64,000 bases of DNA from Microthrixaceae bacterium. GTDB lineage: Bacteria > Actinomycetota > Acidimicrobiia > Acidimicrobiales > Microtrichaceae. Positions 15,380 to 23,433 of this stretch are shown here, in pieces. The translations under genes were made by a program, and so were the position numbers. Where the stretch lies: assembly GCA_023957995.1 (NCBI GenBank), contig JAMLGK010000007.1, forward strand, positions 62,001 through 126,000, in the 5' to 3' direction. Under the pieces are notes generated by a model. That model was not told the origin of the DNA and ran no database searches. It saw nothing but the letters and a program-made list of their open reading frames with translations. Position 1 is the first letter of the stretch, and each line of letters begins with the position of its first letter.

Positions 15380-16677
15380 GCAGGATCGACCTCCGCGGCA
15401 CCGACGACCTCGAGGCCGGTCTGCCGCGCCCGTCGACCGCCGACGAGCGCCCCGAAGCGGCCGTTCGTGAGATCGTCTCGGAGGTCCGTACCCGGGGTGA
15501 TGCCGCGGTTCTGGAGCTGACCGAACGCTTCGACGGGGTGCGACTCGACTCGCTGCTGGTGGAACCCTCCGCTGTCAGCGCTGCGCTGGAGCGCACCGAT
15601 CCCCGACTGATCGAAGCGCTCCGCTTCGCAGCCGGTCGCATCGAGGCCCATCACCGCGCCCAGCTGCGGCCCGAGGTTTCACACACCGACTCCGGCGTGA
15701 CCGTCAGGAGCGTCGCCCGCGCCGTGCGTTCCGCCGGTTGCTACGTTCCCGGGGGTCGGGCCGCCTATCCGTCCACGCTGTTGATGACGGCCATCCCCGC
15801 ACGGGTCGCAGGGGTCGACCGGGTGGTCGTGTGCGTTCCCCCGGATCGCACCACTGGTGCGGTCAGCAGTGTGACCCTGGCTGCTGCAGCTGTGGCGGGT
15901 GTGGACGAGCTGTACTCGGTCGGCGGCGCTCAGGCCATCGCTGCGATGGCCTACGGCACCGAGAGCATTGCCCCGGTGGAGGTGATCTGTGGACCCGGGA
16001 ACATGTTCGTGGCGGTGGCCAAACAACAGGTCGCCGGCGACGTCGGCATCGCAGCCGCCTTTGCCGGACCATCAGAGGTGGTGGTGGTGGCAGATGCCTC
16101 GGTGGATCCGGACCTCGTTGCGATCGACCTCATGTTGCAGGCCGAGCACGGACCCGACGGGCTCGCCTGGCTGGTGACCTGGGATCCCGGGGTGGCCGCC
16201 GCGGTGGACGATTCCCTGGAACGACTCCTGGCCGAGGCCCCCAGACGCGAGGAGATCGCGGCGACGCTCGAACGCTCCGGCTACTGCGTGCTGGTCGATG
16301 GCCCCGACGCCGCGGTCGAAGTGGTCGATCAGGTGGCACCCGAACACCTCGAACTGCTGTGTGGAGGCGCCGAGGGGCTGGCCGACCGGGTCCAGAATGC
16401 CGGTGCCATCTTCTGTGGAGCGTGGTCTCCGGCCTCCCTGGGTGACTACCTGGCCGGCCCGTCGCACGTGCTGCCGACCCATGGCAGTGCGCGCTTCGCG
16501 TCGGCCCTCGGTGTGGCCGACTTCACCAAGGACGTCCACGTGATCACCGCCGGCCCAGACGGTGTGCGCGCGCTGGCGCCCGCAGCGATCGCGCTCGCCG
16601 AGGCCGAGGGACTCGACGCCCACGCGGAGTCGCTGCGCAAGCGGTTGGCCCTCGTCGATGGGCCCGATCATGACTGA
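15364..16677 (+). CDS. hisD: Histidinol dehydrogenase HisD
   Basis: Zinc enzyme that oxidises L-histidinol to L-histidine in two NAD steps. The 437-residue protein has the family blocks YVPGGRAAYPSTLLM, GPGNMFVAVAKQQV, FAGPSEVVVVAD, QAEHGPDG with zinc-ligand Gln and His, and GPSHVLPTHGSARFASALG. ATG 15364 has a good ribosome site (gaggag, 5-10 nt upstream); ATG 15340 is the longer alternative. It is the first gene of hisD-C-B-H-A-F. The stop codon lies in a 14-bp duplicated unit that also makes the hisC start. Confidence 0.97.
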   Translation: MALPLSRIDLRGTDDLEAGLPRPSTADERPEAAVREIVSEVRTRGDAAVLELTERFDGVRLDSLLVEPSAVSAALERTDPRLIEALRFAAGRIEAHHRAQLRPEVSHTDSGVTVRSVARAVRSAGCYVPGGRAAYPSTLLMTAIPARVAGVDRVVVCVPPDRTTGAVSSVTLAAAAVAGVDELYSVGGAQAIAAMAYGTESIAPVEVICGPGNMFVAVAKQQVAGDVGIAAAFAGPSEVVVVADASVDPDLVAIDLMLQAEHGPDGLAWLVTWDPGVAAAVDDSLERLLAEAPRREEIAATLERSGYCVLVDGPDAAVEVVDQVAPEHLELLCGGAEGLADRVQNAGAIFCGAWSPASLGDYLAGPSHVLPTHGSARFASALGVADFTKDVHVITAGPDGVRALAPAAIALAEAEGLDAHAESLRKRLALVDGPDHD

Positions 16678-16695
16678 GGTGTCATGACTGAGCTA
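16668..16695. repeat. 14-bp duplication spanning hisD stop and hisC start
   Basis: tcatgactgaggtg (16668-16681) is followed directly by tcatgactgagcta (16682-16695). The first copy holds the hisD TGA and the second supplies the hisC ATG, with the hisD stop sequence repeated just inside hisC in another frame. Confidence 0.75.
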
Positions 16696-17781
16696 CGCAG
16701 GCCGAGGGTGCGACCCGATCTCGAGCTGATGACCGGGTACCACTCTCCCCAGATCGACGTGGACGTGCGGCTCAACACCAACGAGGCTCCCGAGAGTCCT
16801 CCCGAGGAGTTCTCCGAGCTCCTGGCGGCTGAGCTGCGTGCGCTGGAGTGGAACCGCTACCCCGACCGTTCGGCCCATTCCCTCCGGTCGGCCATCGCCG
16901 AAACGGAATCGGCGGGTGTGCCCGGTGGCCTGGGCGCGGACCAGGTGTTCGCAGCCAACGGCTCCAACGAGGTCCTCCAGAGCATCTGCCTGGCCTACGC
17001 CGGTGCGGGCCGCAGCGTGCTCACCTTCGAACCCACCTACGCGCTGCATTCGCACATAGCGCGGGTGTGCGGTGCTGAGGTGCTCCATGGCGGCCGTGAC
17101 GAGGCGTTCGGGATCGCGGGTGACGAACTGGTCCGGCTGGTCTCGGAGAACCGACCGGCGATCACCTTCCTGTGCTCACCCAACAACCCCACCGGTGGAG
17201 TACTCCCGAACGAAACGGTCGCAGAGGCACTCGACGCCGTGGAGTCGGTGGGAGGGCTGCTCGTCGTCGATGAGGCATACGGGCAGTTCTCGCCCCATTC
17301 GGCGCTGGCACTCCTGGGTGAGCAGCGTTCGCTGGTGGTCACGAGAACGTTCTCCAAGACCTGGTCGGCAGCAGCGCTGCGTCTGGGATATGCGATCGGG
17401 CCCACCTGGCTGGTGGCAGAGCTCTCGAAGGTCGTTCTGCCCTACCACCTCGACGCTCCCAAGCAGATCGCCGGAGTTCTGGCTCTCCGCTACGGCCAGG
17501 AGATGCGTGCGAGGGTTGCCGCGCTGGTGGAACAGCGTGGTCGGGTTGCCGAGGGGCTCGCCGATCTGGCGGTCACGCAGTGGCCCTCCGATGCGAACTT
17601 CATCCTCTTCAGGCCCGAACGCCGAAGGGGCGAGGAGGTGTGGCAGGCGCTGGTCGACCACGGAGTGCTCGTGCGCAACTGCGCTTCCTGGCCAGGCCTC
17701 GAGGACTGCCTGAGGGTCACGATCGGCACTCCGGTGGAGAACGACCGATTCCTGGATGCGCTCCGCAGCGCTCTCTCCTGA
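16684..17781 (+). CDS. hisC: Histidinol-phosphate aminotransferase HisC
   Basis: PLP enzyme converting imidazole-acetol phosphate to histidinol phosphate. At 365 residues it is typical. Landmarks are LNTNEAPESPP near the N-terminus, FAANGSNEVLQSI, CSPNNPTGG, DEAYGQFS and the PLP-Lys block TRTFSKTWSAAALRLGYAIG. ATG 16684 lies 6 nt after the hisD stop. The stop codon is inside a 14-bp duplication. Confidence 0.95.
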   Translation: MTELRRPRVRPDLELMTGYHSPQIDVDVRLNTNEAPESPPEEFSELLAAELRALEWNRYPDRSAHSLRSAIAETESAGVPGGLGADQVFAANGSNEVLQSICLAYAGAGRSVLTFEPTYALHSHIARVCGAEVLHGGRDEAFGIAGDELVRLVSENRPAITFLCSPNNPTGGVLPNETVAEALDAVESVGGLLVVDEAYGQFSPHSALALLGEQRSLVVTRTFSKTWSAAALRLGYAIGPTWLVAELSKVVLPYHLDAPKQIAGVLALRYGQEMRARVAALVEQRGRVAEGLADLAVTQWPSDANFILFRPERRRGEEVWQALVDHGVLVRNCASWPGLEDCLRVTIGTPVENDRFLDALRSALS

Positions 17782-17796
17782 ACGCTCTCTCCTGAC
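17769..17796. repeat. 14-bp tandem duplication including the hisC stop codon
   Basis: cgctctctcctgaa (17769-17782) and cgctctctcctgac (17783-17796) match at 13 of 14 positions. The first contains the TGA of hisC. Confidence 0.85.
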
Positions 17797-17862
17797 CGTT
17801 GCCGGGGCCGTCCCCGGCGATGTCGTTGCGATGGGTAGCGGCGGCTCTGCGATGCTGGTGGT

Positions 17863-18474
17863 GTGATCGACACCCAGGAGGGCCCACCGCGCAGGGCCGA
17901 GCAGAGCCGGACCACCAAGGAGACCGACATCTCCGTCGAGCTGGAGGTTGATGGCAGCGGGCGCACCGAGTGCCGCACCGGATTGCCCTTCTTCGACCAC
18001 ATGCTCGACCAGCTCGGCCGCCACAGCGGCATGGATCTGGTGGTGCTGGCGAAGGGCGACATCGACATCGATGCCCACCACACCGTGGAGGACACCGGGA
18101 TCCTCCTCGGCGCGGTGCTCGCCGAAGCTCTGGGCGACCGACGCGGGGTGAGGCGGTTCGCCTCGATCCGCGTGCCCCTCGACGAGGCGGTCGTCGAGGC
18201 CGTGCTCGACCTCTCTGGCAGGCCGTTCGTGCACTACGGAATCGAGCCGCCGGGGGAGAAGATCCTCGGGGATCCACCGTTCGATCCGCAGCTCATGGAG
18301 GAGTTCTGGCGGGCCTTCGCTGGCTCTGCAGGACTCACCCTGCACCTGGAACTGGTCCGGGGCCGCAATACCCACCACATCATCGAGGCGTCGGTCAAGG
18401 CGACCGCCCGGGCCCTGCGCGATGCGGTGAGGGTGGAGGGCGGCGGTGTGCCGTCCACCAAGGGAGTCCTGTGA
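17863..18474 (+). CDS. hisB: Imidazoleglycerol-phosphate dehydratase HisB
   Basis: Manganese-dependent dehydratase acting between HisF/HisH and HisC. It is monofunctional (203 residues, no phosphatase domain). The metal-binding His/Glu motifs are FFDHMLDQLGRHSG, DAHHTVEDTGI and NTHHIIEASVKATARAL. GTG 17863 follows an 81-bp spacer after hisC in which I see no convincing promoter. Its stop overlaps the hisH start as GTGA. Monofunctional HisB implies that histidinol-phosphate phosphatase is encoded elsewhere. Confidence 0.96.
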   Translation: MIDTQEGPPRRAEQSRTTKETDISVELEVDGSGRTECRTGLPFFDHMLDQLGRHSGMDLVVLAKGDIDIDAHHTVEDTGILLGAVLAEALGDRRGVRRFASIRVPLDEAVVEAVLDLSGRPFVHYGIEPPGEKILGDPPFDPQLMEEFWRAFAGSAGLTLHLELVRGRNTHHIIEASVKATARALRDAVRVEGGGVPSTKGVL

Positions 18475-19163
18475 ACGAACGCACCGAGCCAGCTGCGGCC
18501 CCGCGCATCGCGGTTCTGGACTACGGGATCGGGAACCTGCGCTCCGCAGAGAAGGCATTCGCCCACGTCGGCGCCGACGCCTTCCTGACCGCGGACCGGT
18601 CACGCGTCGACGAGGCCGACGCCGTGGTGCTGCCTGGCGTGGGAGCGTTCGGGCCCTGCCGGCGGGCGCTCGCCGAGACCGGACTCGACGAGGTCGCCCT
18701 CGACGCGGTTGCATCAGGACGACCGTTCCTGGGCATCTGTGTGGGCATGCAGCTGCTCTACGACGGCTCCGAGGAAGCGCCCGGGGTCGGAGGACTCGGC
18801 GTGTTGCCCGGAATGGTCAGACGACTTCCCGATGGGGTGAGGACGCCCCAGATGCAGTGGAACCGGCTGCACCCTCGCACCGAGTCGCCGTTGCTCGAAG
18901 GGCTCGGTGAGTCTCCGTGGATGTACTTCGTGCACAGCTATGCACCGGAGGTGACCGCCGACGCGGTCGCCACCTGCAACTACGGGGCGGAGATCACTGC
19001 GCTGGCCGCCCGCAACAACGTCATGGCCACACAGTTCCACCCCGAGAAGTCCTCCGCTCCGGGTCTGGTGCTACTGGGCAACTTCGTGCGCCTCGCACTC
19101 GACTGGTCGAGCGGGGTCGAAGGCGAGCAGGTGCCCGACGCGGCTCCGGGTAGGACGCGCTGA
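18471..19163 (+). CDS. hisH: Imidazole glycerol phosphate synthase glutaminase subunit HisH
   Basis: Class I glutamine amidotransferase that supplies ammonia to HisF. The start motif is VLDYGIGNLRSAEKAF, the oxyanion region LPGVGAFG, the nucleophile GICVGMQLLY (Cys) and the His/Glu pair QFHPEKS. It has 230 residues. GTG 18471 overlaps the hisB stop by 4 nt and its own stop overlaps the hisA start as TGATG, so hisB-hisH-hisA-hisF are all translationally coupled. Confidence 0.96.
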   Translation: MNERTEPAAAPRIAVLDYGIGNLRSAEKAFAHVGADAFLTADRSRVDEADAVVLPGVGAFGPCRRALAETGLDEVALDAVASGRPFLGICVGMQLLYDGSEEAPGVGGLGVLPGMVRRLPDGVRTPQMQWNRLHPRTESPLLEGLGESPWMYFVHSYAPEVTADAVATCNYGAEITALAARNNVMATQFHPEKSSAPGLVLLGNFVRLALDWSSGVEGEQVPDAAPGRTR

Positions 19164-19948
19164 TGGACCTGTATCCGGCGATCGACCTGCTCGGGGGCCG
19201 TTGTGTGCGGCTCTACCAGGGTGACTACGACCGCAGTACCGACTACGGCGACGACCCGGTGGCGCAGGCCAGGGGATTCGAGGCCGACGGCGCACCGTGG
19301 ATCCATGTCGTCGACCTCGATGCCGCCCGCACCGGTGATCCGGTGAACCGAGCCATCATCGGCAGGATCGCGGAATCGGTGGGCGTGCCCGTGCAGACCG
19401 GCGGCGGGGTGAGGGACGCCGGGTCGGCCCATGCCCTCTACGACCTCGGCGTGGCGAGGGTCGTTGTGGGCACTGCTGCGGTGGAGAACCCCTCCTTCGT
19501 GGCCTCACTCGCAGCCGACCACGAGGTGGCGGTCGGGCTGGACGCACGCGGGCGCGAGGTGGCCGTACGCGGTTGGCGCGAGGGCTCGGGGCTCGATCTG
19601 CTCGAGCTGGCCAGGAAGTTCTCCGACCTCGGAGTGGCGGCCCTGGTCGTGACCGAGATCGGTCGAGACGGAACCCTCGAGGGTCCCGACGTCGACGGAC
19701 TGACGACGGTCCTGGAGGAGGTCGACGTGCCTCTGGTGGCATCCGGTGGTGTGGGTTCGCTGGAGGACCTGCGAACGCTCGCGGGTATCGAGCGCAGTGG
19801 AAGGCGCCTCGCCGGCGCGATCGTCGGTCGGGCCCTCTACGAGGGGGCCTTCGGGGTCTCCGAGGCCGTGCGCGAGAGCACAGCGGGGCGCGCCCCGGGG
19901 CCCGTTCCGGGCACCGCTGCAGCGGAATCGACCGGAGGTCCGAGATGA
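19163..19948 (+). CDS. hisA: ProFAR isomerase HisA
   Basis: (beta-alpha)8-barrel enzyme isomerising ProFAR to PRFAR. The catalytic Asp is in [19 protein letters not shown] at about residue 8 and the second in [15 protein letters not shown]. The phosphate-binding loops GGGVRD and ASGGVGS are present. The strand-3 segment reads VQTGGGVRD rather than the VELSGGIRD I recall from actinobacterial PriA. With a separate trpF nearby this argues for a HisA-only enzyme. A Pro/Ala/Gly-rich C-terminal tail of about 25 residues extends past the barrel. Confidence 0.94.
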   Translation: MDLYPAIDLLGGRCVRLYQGDYDRSTDYGDDPVAQARGFEADGAPWIHVVDLDAARTGDPVNRAIIGRIAESVGVPVQTGGGVRDAGSAHALYDLGVARVVVGTAAVENPSFVASLAADHEVAVGLDARGREVAVRGWREGSGLDLLELARKFSDLGVAALVVTEIGRDGTLEGPDVDGLTTVLEEVDVPLVASGGVGSLEDLRTLAGIERSGRRLAGAIVGRALYEGAFGVSEAVRESTAGRAPGPVPGTAAAESTGGPR

Positions 19949-20703
19949 ACGTCGCAAGGGTGATCCCGTGCCTGGACGTCGATGCCGGCCGGGTGGTCAA
20001 GGGAGTGAACTTCGTCGATCTGCGCGATGCGGGTGATCCCGTGGAACTGGCCGCCCGCTACGACGAGCAGGGAGCCGACGAGCTGGTGTTCCTCGACATC
20101 ACCGCTTCGTCGGACCGTCGGGACACCACCATCGAGATGGTGCGCCACGTGGCCGAGCAGGTGTTCATTCCCTTCACCGTGGGAGGCGGGATCCGTTCGG
20201 TGGAGGACGCCCGCGCCATGCTCCGAGCGGGCGCGGACAAGGTCGGGGTGAACACGGCGGCCGTCGAGCGCCCGGAGCTCATCACGGAGATCGCCACCGA
20301 GTTCGGTGCGCAGTGCGTGGTGGTCGCGATAGATGCGCGGCGGCGTGCCGGAGGAGGGTTCGAGGTGTTCACCCACGGTGGACGCACCGCCACCGGGATC
20401 GATGCCCTCGAGTGGGCGGCCCGTGTGGTCGACCTCGGAGCGGGAGAGATATTGCTCACCTCGATGGACCGTGACGGCACACGCGAGGGCTTCGACTGCG
20501 AACTCACCGCAGCGGTCTCCTCGGTCACCACGGTCCCGGTCATCGCTTCGGGAGGTGTCGGAAAGCTCGAACACCTCGTCGAAGGTGTCGTGGCCGGACG
20601 AGCCGATGCGGTGCTGGCAGCATCGATCTTCCACTTCGGTGAACACACCGTCGCAGAAGCGAAGTCCGAGATGGCCGCGGCCGGAATAGAGGTACGGATC
20701 TGA
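19945..20703 (+). CDS. hisF: Imidazole glycerol phosphate synthase cyclase subunit HisF
   Basis: Cyclase barrel that uses HisH ammonia to make imidazole glycerol phosphate and AICAR. The 252-residue protein starts [21 protein letters not shown] with the catalytic Asp at about residue 11 and carries the second Asp in [15 protein letters not shown]. Other blocks are [13 protein letters not shown] and [17 protein letters not shown] 19945 overlaps the hisA stop by 4 nt (ATGA). Confidence 0.97.
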   Translation: MNVARVIPCLDVDAGRVVKGVNFVDLRDAGDPVELAARYDEQGADELVFLDITASSDRRDTTIEMVRHVAEQVFIPFTVGGGIRSVEDARAMLRAGADKVGVNTAAVERPELITEIATEFGAQCVVVAIDARRRAGGGFEVFTHGGRTATGIDALEWAARVVDLGAGEILLTSMDRDGTREGFDCELTAAVSSVTTVPVIASGGVGKLEHLVEGVVAGRADAVLAASIFHFGEHTVAEAKSEMAAAGIEVRI

Positions 20704-20719
20704 TGGAACGGGAGCACCG

Positions 20720-21643
20720 ATGGAACTGAGGATCTTCACCGAGCCCCAGCAGGGGGCCCGCTACGCAGACCTGCTGGCCGTGGCACTGCGGGCCGAGCGG
20801 CTCGGGTTCACGGCGTTCTTCCGTTCCGACCACTACCAACGGATGGGAGAGGGCTCGCCGGGAGCGGGGCCCTCCGATGCCTGGGTGACCCTGGCCGGTC
20901 TCGCCCGGGACACATCCACGATCCGTCTGGGCACGATGGTCACAGCGGCGACATTCCGTCTCCCCGGACCGCTGGCGATAGCTGTGGCGGGAGTGGACGA
21001 CATGTCCTCGGGTCGGGTCGAGCTCGGGATCGGCGCGGGCTGGTTCGACGACGAGCACACCAGTTACGGGATCCCGTTCCCCGGGCTCGGTGAGCGGTTC
21101 GACCGACTCGAGGAGCAACTCGAGGTGATCACAGGCCTGTGGGCCACCCCGATCGGGGAGACCTATGACCACGAGGGCAGGTTCTACCGGCTCGAGGACT
21201 CACCCGCGCTCCCGAAGCCGGCACAATCGCCCCGCCCTCCGATCATCCTGGGTGGATTCGGAGCCAAGCGCACTCCGGAGCTGGTGGCCCGGTTCGGAGA
21301 TGAGTACAACGTGCCCTTCGCCGATGTGGAGACCACCGTGGCCCTGGGCCGCAACGTCGATGCTGCGTGTGCACGCCTCGGGCGCGACCCCGCCACCGTG
21401 GTGCGCTCGGCTGCGCAGGTCGTCTGTGTGGCCGATGACCCTGCAGAGCTGCGCCGACGTGCGCAAGGGATCGGCCGTTCCTACGACGACGACCTGGCAC
21501 TCAACGGGATCGCCGGCAGCATCGAACAGGCACGTGAGAAGGTGGGTGCGTTCGAGGAGGCGGGGATCGAGCGCCTCTATCTCCAGGTGCTCGACCTCAC
21601 CGATCTCGACCACCTCGACGAGCTGGCCCGATTGGGCGCCTGA
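20720..21643 (+). CDS. LLM-class (F420-dependent-type) oxidoreductase
   Basis: A 307-residue luciferase-like monooxygenase-fold protein of the probable F420-dependent group. It shows [10 protein letters not shown] near the N-terminus, [31 protein letters not shown] and [20 protein letters not shown]. The cofactor is inferred from family and actinobacterial context; the substrate is unknown. It follows hisF by 16 bp with a GGGAG ribosome site, so it is likely co-transcribed with the his genes. Confidence 0.8.
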   Translation: MELRIFTEPQQGARYADLLAVALRAERLGFTAFFRSDHYQRMGEGSPGAGPSDAWVTLAGLARDTSTIRLGTMVTAATFRLPGPLAIAVAGVDDMSSGRVELGIGAGWFDDEHTSYGIPFPGLGERFDRLEEQLEVITGLWATPIGETYDHEGRFYRLEDSPALPKPAQSPRPPIILGGFGAKRTPELVARFGDEYNVPFADVETTVALGRNVDAACARLGRDPATVVRSAAQVVCVADDPAELRRRAQGIGRSYDDDLALNGIAGSIEQAREKVGAFEEAGIERLYLQVLDLTDLDHLDELARLGA

Positions 21644-21658
21644 GCCCGGAGTGTCGCC

Positions 21659-22462
21659 GTGGACGCAGTCGTGACGGATCCAACCGAACCGGGACCACGC
21701 CTGCGTACCGCCGTTGTCCAACACGACATCGAATGGGAGGACCGTTCGGTCAACCTCGCCGCACTCGATCCGGTCGTGTCGGCCGTGGCGGTGCAGGGCG
21801 CCCAGCTGGTGGTCCTGCCCGAGATGTTCGCCACCGGTTTCTCACCCCGCACCGACCGGATACAGGAGCCACCCGAGGGCCCGACCACGATGTTCATGGT
21901 CGAACAGGCGAGGCGCCACGGGATCTGGATCCTCGGCTCGGTGTGCGTGAAGTCGGAACGGGCCGCCCTGCCGGCCAACGTGGCGGTCCTCGCAGCCCCG
22001 GACGGCAGCATCCACCGGTACGCCAAGCGGCACCTGTTCAGCTACGCCGGCGAGCACACGCGGATGCTGCCAGGGACCCACACCCTCACCGTGGACGTCG
22101 AGGGCATCCGCGTGAGCGTGTTCATCTGCTACGACCTGCGGTTCGCCGATGACTTCTGGTCCCTCGCTGCCGGGACGGACCTGTTCGTCGTGGTCGCCAA
22201 CTGGCCGGGTTCCCGCCGCGACCACTGGCGGTCGTTGCTGGTGGCGAGGGCGATCGAGAACCAGGCGTTCGTCATCGGCTGCAACCGGGTGGGCGATGGA
22301 GGAGGACTGGAGTACTCGGGGGACTCCCTGGTTGTGGATCCGCTCGGGCGCCTGGTCGCCGACGGCGCCGGCGCGGGTGAGACGGTCCTGTGGGCGGATC
22401 TCGACGCAACCGTCGTCTCCGAGGTGCGGAACCGATACCCCTTCCTTGCCGACCGGCTCTGA
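21659..22462 (+). CDS. Nitrilase-superfamily amidase, omega-amidase (YafV/Nit2)-like
   Basis: A 267-residue C-N hydrolase. The catalytic Glu is in VVLPEMFATGF, the Lys in YAKRHLFSYAGEH and the Cys in VFICYDLRFADDF. KRHLF...GEH is typical of the branch that hydrolyses 2-oxoglutaramate and 2-oxosuccinamate. HisH and other amidotransferases nearby release glutamate, not glutaramate, so the link to histidine synthesis is only positional. The GTG start at 21659 is uncertain; GTG 21671 is equally possible. Confidence 0.82.
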   Translation: MDAVVTDPTEPGPRLRTAVVQHDIEWEDRSVNLAALDPVVSAVAVQGAQLVVLPEMFATGFSPRTDRIQEPPEGPTTMFMVEQARRHGIWILGSVCVKSERAALPANVAVLAAPDGSIHRYAKRHLFSYAGEHTRMLPGTHTLTVDVEGIRVSVFICYDLRFADDFWSLAAGTDLFVVVANWPGSRRDHWRSLLVARAIENQAFVIGCNRVGDGGGLEYSGDSLVVDPLGRLVADGAGAGETVLWADLDATVVSEVRNRYPFLADRL

Positions 22463-22488
22463 CGCGCCGGGTCATCTCCGAGGTCGCC

Positions 22489-22519
22489 GGGCATCTGGGT
22501 GGGCTGGGCATCTGGGTGG
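22489..22519. repeat. Duplicated 14-bp segment, period 17
   Basis: gggcatctgggtgg occurs at 22489-22502 and again at 22506-22519, in the spacer after the amidase gene. Confidence 0.8.
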
Positions 22520-22572
22520 TACGTACACGTGTGACGGGCCACCGGCGGTCGCGGCCAGTAGGGGTGGGCCGG

Positions 22573-22578
22573 TACCGT
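22573..22578 (+). promoter_or_regulatory. -10 box (TACCGT) of GroES-like gene
   Basis: TACCGT lies 9 nt before the ATG at 22588; the intervening sequence contains gaggtgac, which may also act as a ribosome site. Confidence 0.4.
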
Positions 22579-22587
22579 TGAGGTGAC

Positions 22588-22962
22588 ATGGACGACCGAG
22601 ATACCAGCGATTCATCCGGGGTGGCGCCTGCGGGAGCCGGACGATCCGACAAGGTGCCCGTGCGCATGTTGTCCGATCGGATCCTCGTGTCCACCGAGAA
22701 GGGTGCGGGGGAGCGCAGGACCAACAGCGGCATCCTCATTCCGGCCACCGCACAACTCGCCAAGCGACTCGCATGGGCCGAGGTGCGTGCGGTGGGTCCC
22801 AACGTCCGGGCGGTGCAGGACGGTGACCACGTGCTCTACAACCCCGAGGAGACCTACGAGGTGGAGGTGCGCGGCGACACCTTCGTGATCCTGCGGGAGC
22901 GCGATCTCCACGCCGTCGCCGCCGAGCGCCTGGAAGAGGGCCACACCGGGCTCTACCTGTGA
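22588..22962 (+). CDS. GroES-like (Cpn10-fold) protein without a GroEL partner here
   Basis: A 124-residue protein with a Cpn10-like fold: PVRMLSDRILVSTE, ERRTNSGILIPATA (mobile-loop region) and WAEVRAVGPNVRAVQDGDHVLYNPEETYEVEV. It is longer than GroES (about 97) through a 20-residue polar N-terminus and a C-terminal extension. No groEL is adjacent; it lies between the amidase and hisI. It is therefore more likely a specialised paralogue than the housekeeping co-chaperonin. The function is unknown. Confidence 0.75.
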   Translation: MDDRDTSDSSGVAPAGAGRSDKVPVRMLSDRILVSTEKGAGERRTNSGILIPATAQLAKRLAWAEVRAVGPNVRAVQDGDHVLYNPEETYEVEVRGDTFVILRERDLHAVAAERLEEGHTGLYL

Positions 22963-23027
22963 CCTGAGCATCGGGCGACCGGTGTTCCGATCAGCAAACG
23001 GGTATCGGTGGCGGCTGGTGGGCCACC

Positions 23028-23033
23028 TACGAT
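23028..23033 (+). promoter_or_regulatory. -10 box (TACGAT), leaderless start of hisI
   Basis: TACGAT is followed by 6 nt and ATG 23040, suggesting that hisI-trpE-ygfZ is transcribed from its own leaderless promoter. Confidence 0.5.
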
Positions 23034-23039
23034 GCAACC

Positions 23040-23432
23040 ATGTCGCCGACCCCCACGCCCATCGAGATCCGCGAAGTCGACCTGGCCGAGGTGCGCTACA
23101 ACGACGACGGACTGGTCGCTGCGATCGTGCAGGACGTGGACACCCGCGCGGTGCTCATGATGGCCTGGATGAACGCAGAAACACTCCGGATGAGCCTCGA
23201 GCAGGGCCGTACGGTCTTCTGGTCGAGGAGCCGTTCGGAGGTCTGGCGCAAGGGCGACACCTCAGGGGATCGCCAGTTCATCCGCTCGGCGCACTACGAC
23301 TGCGACGGTGACACCCTCCTGTTCATGGTCGAACAGGAGGGCAACGGTGCCTGTCACACGGGCTCCTACAGCTGCTTCTACCGTGCGTTCGGGTCGGACG
23401 ATGTGACCACCGCATCACCGGGTCCTGCCTGA
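23040..23432 (+). CDS. hisI: Phosphoribosyl-AMP cyclohydrolase HisI
   Basis: Metal-dependent hydrolase opening the purine ring of PR-AMP. The 130-residue protein lacks the HisE pyrophosphohydrolase domain. Family blocks are [29 protein letters not shown], the metal-binding YDCDGDTLL and [15 protein letters not shown] with conserved Cys. It is separated from the other his genes by three accessory genes and abuts trpE with one nucleotide between stop and GTG. Confidence 0.95.
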   Translation: MSPTPTPIEIREVDLAEVRYNDDGLVAAIVQDVDTRAVLMMAWMNAETLRMSLEQGRTVFWSRSRSEVWRKGDTSGDRQFIRSAHYDCDGDTLLFMVEQEGNGACHTGSYSCFYRAFGSDDVTTASPGPA

Positions 23433-23433
23433 G

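Noticed and set aside
17176..18714. A 512-codon minus-strand frame across hisC and hisB
   Set aside because: Shadow of two certain his genes; no motif found.
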